From: Dimorphilus gyrociliatus
Taxonomy: Eukaryota; Annelida; Polychaeta; Dinophilidae
Assembly: GCA_904063045.1 (NCBI GenBank)
Contig: CAJFCJ010000019.1
Span: 730,691 to 794,690 of the forward strand
Direction: 5' to 3'
DNA length: 64,000 nucleotides
The translations under genes and the position numbers were made by a program. This document shows positions 34,649 through 46,175 of this stretch, piece after piece. The notes under the pieces were generated by a model. It had not been told where the DNA came from. It saw only the letters and a list, made by a program, of their open reading frames with translations, and searched no databases. Each line of letters begins with the position of its first letter. Within the stretch, counting starts at the first letter, position 1.

Positions 34649-37053
34649 ATGTCAACAGACGAAGAGATTGCTCGTAAACTCCAAGAAGAGGTAATATTTT
34701 TTGGGCGATAATATGGGAGTTACTATTAAATATATTATCGTTAGTTTGATAGAGAAAACGAAATAGCGTTACGGCAGGTTGAGGAAGATAGTAGATTTGC
34801 CGCTAGTTTAATGGATAAGAAAGCATCTAGTAAAAGGAAATGGCCGTCAGAGGCTGATCTTTTTGGCGATTCAGAGGAAGAGGACAGTCCTAATAAGAAA
34901 CCGAGCCTGACTCGTCAGGAGACTAATCATTCAATATCAAGCAGTAACGAAGAGTCAGAGAAAGATGATGGATATGCTAAAAAAGAATGCCCCTATGGTA
35001 GTAACTGTTATCGTAAAAATCCAAAGCATTTCCTTGAATTTACCCATTCTAAAGGAAGTTTCTCGGAAAGTCTAAACGATAAGTGGAATAGGTCATCCCC
35101 CTTTAACTTCTTTCTAACAAAAGCCAAGGGAATAGACAATAAATATAACGCAAATCAATCTGTCCATATAAAAGGTACCAAAATAAGATTTTTATTCATT
35201 TATATCTTAGCGAAGTATGATTATTTAATCTTCTTCTTAGAAATCCTTTCCGAATCTTTTGGAGAACTTGTTCAATCGGCTCAAGTTTGTTAATATATTA
35301 TTATAGTTTGCTAACATAAATTTTATTTTTTACTGTCTAGTTTAATTATAAGATCGATGTTGATTGGTTAGTTCAATGCTATCCTGAAAGTTTTAGGTAA
35401 AATACGAGGGAAAAATGTATTTTAATTGTGATAATCCAGTTCATATGTAAATACTTCTATTTTATCAATAGGTCGAAACCTTTATTGATTGTACATGGTT
35501 TTAAAGGAAGAGAGAAGCAGGATTTGGAATCTGAGGCAGCCAAATACGATCATATAGGATTCTGTCAAGCCAGATTGGATATTGCTTACGGTACTCATCA
35601 TTCGTAAGTTATAAAATAAGAAAAACGGTTATTTCTAATGTACATATGGAAATGTGTTTAAAGGAAGATGATGCTTTTGAAATATACGGATGGAATTAGA
35701 GTGGTTATTCATACAGCCAATTTAGTTCACGGTGATTGGCATCAAAAGACCCAAGGGTTTGTATTTCCTAAAAGTTTATACAAGTGATAAATTTCATTGA
35801 AAATACTTGAACAGAGTTTGGATAAGTCCTCTTTTCCCCATATTACTTGGTCAAGGATCTGGGGAATCGGACACAAAGTTTAGGAAAGATTTAATTGATT
35901 ATTTGACAGCGTACAACCATCCCAAGTTAAGATCATGGATAGAAATGATAAAAACTCACGATTTTTCAGATTGCAGGTAAGATCTATAAGGAGGAGAGTC
36001 TTATGATTTGACTTATTTTCTATTGCAGAGTACATTTAGTGGCGTCAGTTCCTGGTCGTCATACAGATATATCCAAAGATAAATGGGGTCATTTAAAATT
36101 ACGTAAACTTTTAAAACAAGTTGAACCAAGTTGCAAACAGTGGCCAATTGTTGGTCAATTTTCAAGTATAGGATCACTGGGCGCAAAAAGTGAAGACTGG
36201 CTTTGCTCCGAGTGGTTGTCTAGTCTTTCTACAATGGGACAAACTCTTGTAGAAAAATCACAACTACGTTTGGTATATATATATTTAAATCTATTAGAAC
36301 ATCCTAAGCTGTAACTCTTTCTCATTTTGTAAGGTGTTTCCTTCTGTTGATAATGTCCGATTAAGTTTAGAGGGTTATCCGGCTGGCGGTTCGTTGCCAT
36401 ATAGCATTCATACTGCTAAGAAACAGACCTATCTACATTCTTTCCTTCAGTAAGTTTTTCTCTTATCGGTATGGAACGCAATTAAAATTTACTCTTCAGT
36501 GTCTGGAAGTCCGATAGAAATGGTAGAACCCAAGCCTCGCCGCATATAAAAACTTATATGAGAATGTCGCCTGATGGTGAAAATCTAGCTTGGTTTGCCT
36601 GCACTAGGTAGCTATAAAAATAAGTATATAAAGTATTGAATTTCTTCAAGAATCTAGTTTGCTTCAGCGCTAACTTATCAAAAGCTGCTTGGGGAGTTTT
36701 AGAGAAAAAAGGATACCAATTGATGATAAGGTCTTACGAAATCGGTGTTCTATTTTTGCCAAAATCCTTTGTAAGTTTTCCCTGCTTTAACAAATCTGTT
36801 AAAGTTTATCAATATATATTCATTGCAACATAGAGTAAGGAAGTTTTTAAGATTAAGGATGATAATTTTCTCGTCCCTTTTGATTTACCTCCCACACCAT
36901 ATGAAAAATCAGGTATAAATACAATAGCGTAACCTCTTTTTTTATAATTCAACAACAATTTTTTATAATCAACTTACAGATCACCCCTGGATATGGGATA
37001 TTCCGCACGTTAACAAACCAGACACGCACGGTATGAAATGGTGTCCGAATTAA
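34649..37053 (+). CDS. TDP1: Tyrosyl-DNA phosphodiesterase 1 with N-terminal PBZ finger
   Basis: Removes stalled topoisomerase I peptides and other 3' blocks from DNA ends in the nucleus. Thirteen exons: 34649-34690, 34745-35174, 35241-35284, 35341-35396, 35472-35603, 35664-35756, 35815-35976, 36029-36272, 36334-36449, 36500-36607, 36668-36770, 36834-36912, 36980-37053; all phases close, 560 residues (human 608). Both HKD motifs are present: GTHHSKMMLL (His and Lys of motif 1) and SPHIKTYMR (motif 2), followed by [10 protein letters not shown]. Before the catalytic core lies [20 protein letters not shown], a perfect PBZ (C-x5-C-x6-H-x5-H) poly(ADP-ribose)-binding finger. The first ~15 residues ([11 protein letters not shown]) look like a ubiquitin-interacting helix (tentative). 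Introns are about 45-75 bases. Confidence 0.97.
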
Positions 37054-37120
37054 GATTAAAAAATATAAAAAAAAGAATTTTACAAATATATACAAAGTTC
37101 TTATTTACAAATTGAAATTC

Positions 37121-38798
37121 TCAGTCGTTCTTATCCTTTTTCTTGGAAGGTCTTTTAAAAACTTGTTTCATTCCTCCGCCTTTTGAGCTGTGGAATTTCT
37201 GATTTGTCGCCGAATCAGCTACCCACGGAGAATCGAATTGAGTAGTATCTTGATCGACTAAATGAGTATATTTTGTTCTTCCTGAACGACCAAAGTCCTT
37301 GACCTGCATAACTTTTGGTAAAACAGTTTTGTCAAAGTGATCTTCCAGTGTAGGTTCCGCAAAATTTCTTTTAAGAACGTCATTGTCTTCGTCGAGATAG
37401 AACACTCCTCTGTGGTAGTACTTTTGCATAAATTTGTACTTTCCTCTCTCTTGTTGATTCGTAATAAGTTTTGGATTTTCTTTCAATTCCTTCTGTCTTT
37501 GTTCTTCCGTCAAATTGCGTCGTCTCTCCACTTCGGCCATCTCTCTCTGAGCTTCTTCACGTTGATCTCTCTCACGCTTGATTCGTTTCAATTCTCTTAC
37601 TTTCCATGATTCATATTCTTCTTCGTCGCCCTCTTCGTCGTCTGTAATAATAGCTTCCAATGGTTGAAGACCAGCTGATTTAGCCGCTTCCTCTTCAAGT
37701 TCTCTTTTACGTTCCGCCTCAATTTGGCGGAGTGTTTCTCGTCGTTGAGCTTCAGCTTGATTTCTTTGTTGACGTTCCAAAGTTTCAAGTCGTTTTTCTT
37801 CAGCTTCTCTTTCACTAACTGTAGCACGATCGTTTCTAAAATTGAAAAAAAGAAACTAAACATGATTGACCTTTCGCTTAAAATTAAAACTAACTTTTTT
37901 ACGAAAACTGGACGAAGCCTAGGTAAATCGTCCTCTTCCTCTTCAGATGAATCAGTATATTCTTCATATTCACTTTCTTCGTCGTCACTGTATTTCTCTT
38001 TAGCTTCAGACTTTTCCATTAATTCATCTTGACGCTGTTGAGCTCTGATTGATTTTAAAAGAAATGCATATATTAGCCTCAATAACTTTATTAATCAACT
38101 ATACAAAAATTTCATGAGAATAATAATTAACCTTGCTTTTGCCCTCATAGCAGCTCTTCGCCTCTCTATTTCATCTTCGTCTGGTTCTTCTTCATCTTCT
38201 TCTTCATCCTCACTTTGAATTACCCTTACAGCTGCTTTTGTGTCTAGAAAAATGAAAATACTCTATAATTATTGCTAATTCAATAATTGAAAGAGTTTAA
38301 TTAACCTTTCAGTTCGCCTTCAGACTCTTCTTCTTCAGATGATCTATCCAATATTTCTGGTTCAGCAATAACTCGATGGCGAGCCCTATTTAATCGTCGT
38401 ACTCTCTCTGTCTACAAATTGCAAAATTTTAAGCTAATATAATAATCTAAAATAAAATGTACCTCATCCTCCTCATCTTCATTTTCTTGATTTATTTCTT
38501 TTGTAAGGCTTTTGCTCTGTTGAACTGGTTCACGATTTGGTTCTTCATTCTTTTCCTCTTCTTCCTCCTCTTCTCCTTCGCTTGAAGATAGAGCAGCAAA
38601 ATCGGGTCTGTTCAATTTAAAAACGTTAGACTGAAAAAATCATAATGATTGCAGTATATCGTACCGCTTTCCAGTGACATATCTTGTAACTTTAACTTTT
38701 TCCATAACAATTTCACCTTTTTTATTTCGAACTGGAACTGCTCCAGCCGTTGATTGGATTTGCAGTCCATTTAGGCTGTTTTGCTGTGCGTTAGACAT
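37121..38798 (-). CDS. MFAP1: Microfibrillar-associated protein 1 (spliceosome B-complex factor)
   Basis: Despite its name, a conserved nuclear pre-mRNA splicing factor of the B complex that works with PRPF38. Six exons: 38665-38798, 38463-38607, 38306-38411, 38132-38243, 37895-38044, 37121-37835; phases close, 453 residues (human 439). N-terminal hallmarks are [37 protein letters not shown]. Then come long Glu-rich acidic tracts and [15 protein letters not shown], a coiled-coil charged middle, and the C-terminal conserved block [38 protein letters not shown]. Its stop lies 67 bases from the TDP1 stop on the other strand. A CAAAATGGCGAC motif lies 107 bases upstream of the ATG. Confidence 0.97.
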
Positions 38799-39274
38799 GA
38801 TAAACTTGAGTTAGGCTATACAGATATCCACTGTTATTCTTTTTTACGAACAGTACACGCCGAAATATTTTTCCGAAATGGGCCAGCGTACTACACGAGA
38901 AAAACAAAATGGCGACTGAAGGATTTCTAAGAATGTCATCCATTTTTTTTCTAGGCACTGTCAGTTACTAGATTTTAAAGTTGCTTTGAAGCTGAGAAGC
39001 GCTTAAAGCAGCTGTAAATAAGTTAGTCAATGTTTTGGTTGCATGACCATACATCTATTGTAAGCGAAGATACCGCATGTAGACTTATTGATTCAAAAGA
39101 GAAGTTTTAAATATCAATACATTTTATACTGTGTTCTGTATTGAACTAAACAATACATTCTACTTCGCAGGCATACATTTTTTTCTCTATATATTAAGAG
39201 TCAAACTGCAAACAAAATAAATGTGTCAAAATAAATAAAAACTGCATACGGGAAGAGAATAGATTGAACACAAA
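38799..39274. other. Intergenic region, MFAP1 promoter and NDE1 3' end
   Basis: No gene seen. It contains the YY1-like site at 38905-38916 and probably the NDE1 3' UTR. Confidence 0.5.
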
Positions 39275-40398
<1,124 letters not shown>

Positions 40399-42987
40399 TG
40401 TAGGTAGAAGTCTGATGGCTATATAAATGACGTAGTCCGTCTAGACGTTCACCCTTGGTTCAATTCGAATAATATCGAAGACTGACTGCAAGATTATGTA
40501 TTTTAATCGACAACATTCAATTGAAGACTTTATAGCACTTCAAATTTCAATCGGCCAGTAATAAAATGGCGATAATCAATATAATGTGGTTTAAATTCCA
40601 GCAAGTATTGTTATTTAGTGTGGTTCCGAAAGTACTGTTTCCGTTTGGCAAGGCTAAATTTGGCTTGATGGTAATCAACTGACGTCATTGAAGTGATTGA
40701 TAACTCATTAAGTTTTTATTAGATGACAGTTCTTATCGACACTTTTGTCTAATATGCAATGTTGAATGCATGAGAATGACGTATTTCAAATAAAAATTTT
40801 GAGAATATTTCTTTTCCCTCTCAAATTTATTGACTAAAGTTAATATTTGTTTATCGATTTTGGAATATTTTATGCTTTCTTCTTTATTTTAACCACATGC
40901 GATTTATTTTAGATAAAAACTTCTTATATAAATATATATTTTTGGCATATAATGACGTAACTAGAGTAAAGAATCTATGCGATTGATACAATATGGTGTG
41001 TACATCAATGCAAAATTTTATATATTATGTTACACTCGAAGAGATAGTAAAACTTATTTGAAGACATATTGATAAGAATTGTAAAAATTGTTATCACATT
41101 TGTAGTTGAATTTCGTAAAGGTAACAGCCTTATGGCAGTTAGCGGTACCTCAACCTAACCTAGAAATAACTAATAACGTACATTTGAAATATTTGAATTA
41201 TCCGTTTTGTTGTCTAACGGCTTTCGACAGTATAAAAGATGCAACTTATTTAACCTGGATTAAGACTAATATATAGATATCATAAATATACATTTTAGTA
41301 TGAGTCATTTTTATTCGGTAAACAGTTTAAAGATGCGGATTTTGAAAACAAACGGAATGAATACATAATATAAATCATTCAAACTTTTAGCATCTGTTAT
41401 GTATAAAAAAAGATTAATTTTATATTTCTATAAAGAGAAAATATATAGAAATTATTGCGTAAAGTATTATTTTTTTTAAAAAGAACAGCTTATGTCCTCT
41501 TTTAGGTGTAATTGTTAATAGACAAGAATGAATCACTAAAGTTTGTAATATTTTAAAATTTATCGTCTGCTATTTCTCACATACCAATATTAAGTTTTGC
41601 CAAAGTTATTAAATATTTATAGAATGGATAAGAATAAATTCTTTACCTTCCTTTCCTTTCTCTCTTTCTCTCTCTGTCTTTTCGCGGGTAGTTTTCTCCA
41701 ATTTTGTTCACTGTTGGAAGCTGTATGGAGGGAATATGAGAACGAATAGATAGGATCTAGCAATTAGTAATTCCCAATTTTCCCTTAATGCATTCTAAAT
41801 TTCCCTAAAGCGGAGTAATATACGGCTTTTATCTGGGTAATTAACTTATAATCGTATAGTCCTATACCTCTTAAATAATGTCCATATTTAGTATCACTAT
41901 ATAATAGAACAGAATGTTATTAGTTTATTTATTTAAAATATAAATGTTTGAAATTAGATTAAATAACTTAAATTTCGTTACAATATACGCAATCTATAAC
42001 GTTCAAGCGCATGTCATATCGTTTTAAGGTTACTCAACCTTAAAAATAAAAGATACCCTTTATCTAATTTACACGAGAAATTTATCCTTTAAAGATTTTG
42101 CTGTTTAGTTACACGGTCTTTATGTTATAGAACAGCCGTATAAACTATATATACACTGATTAATTCTATTCATACAATACACATTTGTTACTTAGCGCTA
42201 ACTATATAGCACTCTTTATTTTTTTTTAATTAATTACATAAACACGTCTTGTAAAATTGTTTTAATTACTTTTGGCTTTTTGTTGTTGTTGTAAAAGAGG
42301 ACTTTGTAATAATAGTAGTAAAATAAAGAAGCTAATTAGTTTATATAATGGGATAGTTTTTTGTTTTTTAAAAAAAAAAAAACAAAAAAGTATGATAAAT
42401 AATATTCTTTCTCTCTCTCTCTCTTTGACGTAGAATAATTGAATATATATATAAAAATTTCTTTTCTTGAAATTAGTGAAAAAAGCCAGATGTTTTTATT
42501 TAGTAATTTTGTTAAAATGAATAAATTTTAATAAATTATGCAGATAGTTCATTCTTGTTGTAATTTTAAGTACAGTACCTACTTTCTACTAACTATAATG
42601 ATAATTTTAATATCGAGTGATCCCTTTAATTATAGCTTGTGTATTTTTATACGTCATACCTAATTATATATATTTAACCTGACTGTAACCGTTAGTTATA
42701 AATATAAACAAGTAAACAAAAAGTCTATTAATCAAACTTATACTTATTCAAAAGATTCAAACTAATTAGTAGACGACAATATTACTAATTAACCTTTTAT
42801 TTTAATAGGTTATACATATAAAAAGATAATCACTTTATTTACAATCTTGATTCTATGAAACTAGAAATTATAGTGAGAGAAAAAAGACAAATGAGAAAAG
42901 CATCTGTGATTTCCCAAGCTGAATTTTTTGTTAAATAGGTAACACTGAGACGTAGACACCAAGTTTTCCTTACTTGAATAGGATAAT
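40399..42987. other. Long divergent intergenic region
   Basis: About 2.6 kb between the divergent NDE1 and hydrolase genes. No ORF with domain or splice support on either strand. An AAAATGGCGA site lies at 40563-40572, near the NDE1 start. A T/A inverted homopolymer lies at 42357-42388. Confidence 0.55.
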
Positions 42988-44767
42988 ATGAGAATTGAAG
43001 CATATTTCGCGTTAGCTTTCTTAGTAACCGCATCTATTGCTCAACAATGGGGAACCAACCCAGAAAATAGTAGAGCCCTTAGGTTTAATTATACGGTTAA
43101 TATATTAAAATGAAAGAATATATTAACATTTCTTACTAATTGAACATATTTTTATTACAAAATAGCTTACTCCCCTTGATGAGTATATTCTAAGATACGA
43201 TCCAAACTACTCTTATGACTTGGTCAGAACCTACACTAAGGAAGATCATGTAGTTTACGTACTAAATATGACGTCACAAGTTTGTATTATTGATTTTAGT
43301 CGTCTATTTAACTTAAAAATTGGAATTATAAATTATTTATATTGGCAGATGTGGAGAAATGAAACCGATTCTGATCATCCTGTATGGTGGCATTGGCTGG
43401 CCGTTGCTGTCCCTAATGATTTGAAGCACGGTAGCGATGGTTTCATATATATTGGATCAGGAAACAATAGAAATCCAGATGCGTATGTTATTTGGCTGAC
43501 ATAACTAATGATTTATTATGTACATTGTTTATTTCTTTGGAAAATAGACCTCCAAATGCCGATAGTCGAAATATTAGAAGAGCAGGACAACTCTGCGTTC
43601 AAGTCGGTGCTGTTGCTGCCTACCTATGGCAAATTCCGAATCAACCTATCCGCCTAAGAGAAGATGATGATGATACTCAAGATGGTAGAGTTGAAGACTC
43701 TCTAATCGCTCTTACATGGAGGTTATACTTGGAAGATCCAACATCAAAAGATATTCTTTTAAGATTGCCAATGACAAAAGCAGTTGTGAAGGCTATGGAC
43801 ACAATTGAAGATTTTATAAGAGGTCAGAATGGAAATACTGTAAATAGATTTATGCTTTCGGGAGCTAGTAAGGTAAAACTGAATGAGATGACTTTTTTCA
43901 AAGTTTCATATAACAATTAATATATAACTTTTGTAGAGAGGCTGGACCACTTGGACTACTGCTGCTTTTGATGTAAGAGTCAAGGCTATGGCTCCTACTG
44001 TACTTACGATTCTAAACATGTACAAGAATCTTAAGAATCACTATAGATCTTTGGGAGGTTGGACCTTTGTATTTGGTGATTATTGGAGTGAAGAGTTAAC
44101 TACTAAAATGGAAACTCAAGAATTTGTTATGCTTAGAGATATAGTTGATCCTTATTCGTATAGAGAACGTTTTACAATGCCTACATTAGTTGTTGCTGGA
44201 TCCAGTGACGAATTCTTTTTACCTGACGAATCAAGACTCTTTTTTAACGATTTACCAGCAGATGCAAAATACATGTGGCTAGTTGAGAATGCAGGTCATT
44301 CTATTACTTCAAGTCCGTCTGGAGAATTATATTGGGTCAATTTGGGACATTTTTGGAAAGCAGAAATTGTTAATTACGTTTACCCAAAATTGACAAATGA
44401 GTTAACAAATGATAATAAAACTGCAACTATTACCATAACCACATCAAGACCCCCATTGAATGTTGCTGCATGGTATGCTTATTCATTAGACAATGGAGCT
44501 AGAGATTTCCGTCTGAGAACACTTTCCATCCCTATTGAAAGTGGTATAAAATGGCACAGCGAACCTGTTACCGCTATTTCTCCAGTTAAATATACAAAAG
44601 AATTTTCAGCACCAACTAATGGAACATGGCTAGCTTTCTTCCTTAGAGTTGAATTCCTTCAACCAGATAATCAAAAATTGGTTGTTACTTCTGAAGCAAA
44701 CGTCGTACCAGATACCTACGTTCTACCAGAATGTTTCGGAGAAGATTGCCTAGGATTTTTGGTCTAA
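42988..44767 (+). CDS. Secreted PhoPQ-activated/AprA-type alpha/beta hydrolase
   Basis: Member of the PhoPQ-activated pathogenicity-related (PqaA) family, which includes the Dictyostelium autocrine proliferation repressor AprA (family knowledge). Exons: 42988-43095, 43166-43279, 43349-43482, 43548-43872, 43937-44767; phases close, 503 residues, normal for the family. Signal peptide MRIEAYFALAFLVTASIAQQ, then TPLDEYI. The nucleophile-elbow Ser is in LSGASKRGWTTW, formed across the intron at 43873-43936. Candidate acid Asp is in VAGSSDEFFLPDES and candidate His in VENAGHS. A family-typical C-terminal beta domain follows. The substrate is unknown. Five exons with normal composition argue against recent bacterial transfer. 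Confidence 0.9.
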
Positions 44768-45539
44768 GATTTATACTTTAAAAAATATTTCTAAACGATA
44801 ATAAGCATATTTATACAAATATATTAATATATTCATGAATTGATAGTGTATAGTTTGTAACTTTGCCGCTCCGCACCAAATTAAAATAGATTAGATTGTC
44901 TCTTAATTTTAGAGAAATATTTTTATTGGGCAGAAATTCTATAATCATTAAAATTAAATATTCTAGAGAGTAAAACAAACAAACAAACAAACAAACAGCA
45001 AACAAAACAGACAAAAAAAAACACCTTAGTTGATTGACAGGAAAGTATTTTTTTTTCTTAGTTTTGAAGCTTATTCTAAATCAAATAACTATAAATAATA
45101 ATAATAAATTAAGAATTGAGAAGAGAAGAATTGTAGAGAAAGAAGATAAAAAAATCATAGAATTATGAATTATGATAAAGATATGATTAAAATTTTACCT
45201 AAGTGCTAAGACAGAGAAAAAGAATGATATGTTAAATCAATAAATCTTTCTTTTACAATATAACTCAATTATAAAATAAAAGATGGATTTGTAAAGCTTA
45301 TTAATACTGCAAAATAAAATATGTAAATTAGCTAATGTAACTCAACGCGAAATAATATATATATATATATCTACATATTTATGATCTCTGCATCTTATAT
45401 CTTATCAAGCAATAAATGTTTCATTATTTCTTCAATATTTTTTTTTCTTCTCTTTTGTTTTTTTAAAAAAAAATTTAAAGATGAAAAAAAAATTGTATGA
45501 TTTGGAAGAAAAAACGAAAGTTCACTAGTAATTGTAAAA

Positions 45540-45575
<36 letters not shown>

Positions 45576-45844
45576 TGTATGTGTGCTGCAAAATGGCATT
45601 TCTTCTTACCTCTTATTTGTTTTAACAAAAATACTAATTAATATGCATAAATAAGAAACAAATGAACGCAAAATAAATATGTATACATATATAGTTATAT
45701 ATATATATATATATATAACTAATATGACTTTTGCAGGTTAAAAGTTGTAGAAAATTCTATATAAGTAATACTGTATACATTATATATATATAAACTATAG
45801 AAGTTGTTCACTAATAAATTAATAGAAACGTTGAATTTCTCTGT
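44768..45844. other. Convergent intergenic region, hydrolase / PDE
   Basis: No coding signal. TA microsatellites at 45356-45371, 45543-45572 and 45696-45717. Several AATAAA sites (for example near 45240 and 45312) could end the hydrolase transcript. Confidence 0.6.
45543..45572. repeat. (TA)n microsatellite
   Basis: Dinucleotide TA run between the convergent hydrolase and PDE genes. Confidence 0.9.
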
Positions 45845-46175
45845 TTAGATTATAATGCAAAATTTGGATGGTTTACTCTCTTGCCGATGATTTATCTCTC
45901 TCAGGACTGGTTTCTCGTCATTCGTTTCTTGTACGGTATTTTTTGGTTTTTCATCTTCTGCGTAGCGTAAAAATATACAGTTATTTTTATTTTACAAATA
46001 AACAATAAAATAGTTAGTCAATTTCGAATTTTTGCGTAAGAAAACAACGATATCCTAAAGGCCCATATACAATCTATAAATTACCAGTTTTCGATTCCAT
46101 TTCATTCCAGTTTCTTCGATTCGTCTTACAACCGTCATAGAGAGTTTCTAAGTTATTTTCCAGATCATACAGAGT
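45845..46175 (-). CDS. PDE alternative 3' end B, with C-terminal CAAX box
   Basis: Exon 46085-46175 ([20 protein letters not shown]) follows acceptor aatacag and continues the catalytic-domain C-terminal helix. It leaves in phase 1 and joins exon 45845-45957, whose acceptor is tacgcag. The hydrophilic tail ends KPSKFCIII and a stop: Cys plus three aliphatics, a CAAX prenylation signal, as used by photoreceptor PDE6 and a Drosophila PDE5/6 (family knowledge). All junctions are in phase with exon 47662-47745. Confidence 0.8.

Noticed and set aside
43548-44767. Recent bacterial transfer of the PhoPQ-type hydrolase
   Set aside because: Four spliceosomal introns in phase and composition like its neighbours make recent transfer unlikely, though ancient transfer cannot be excluded.
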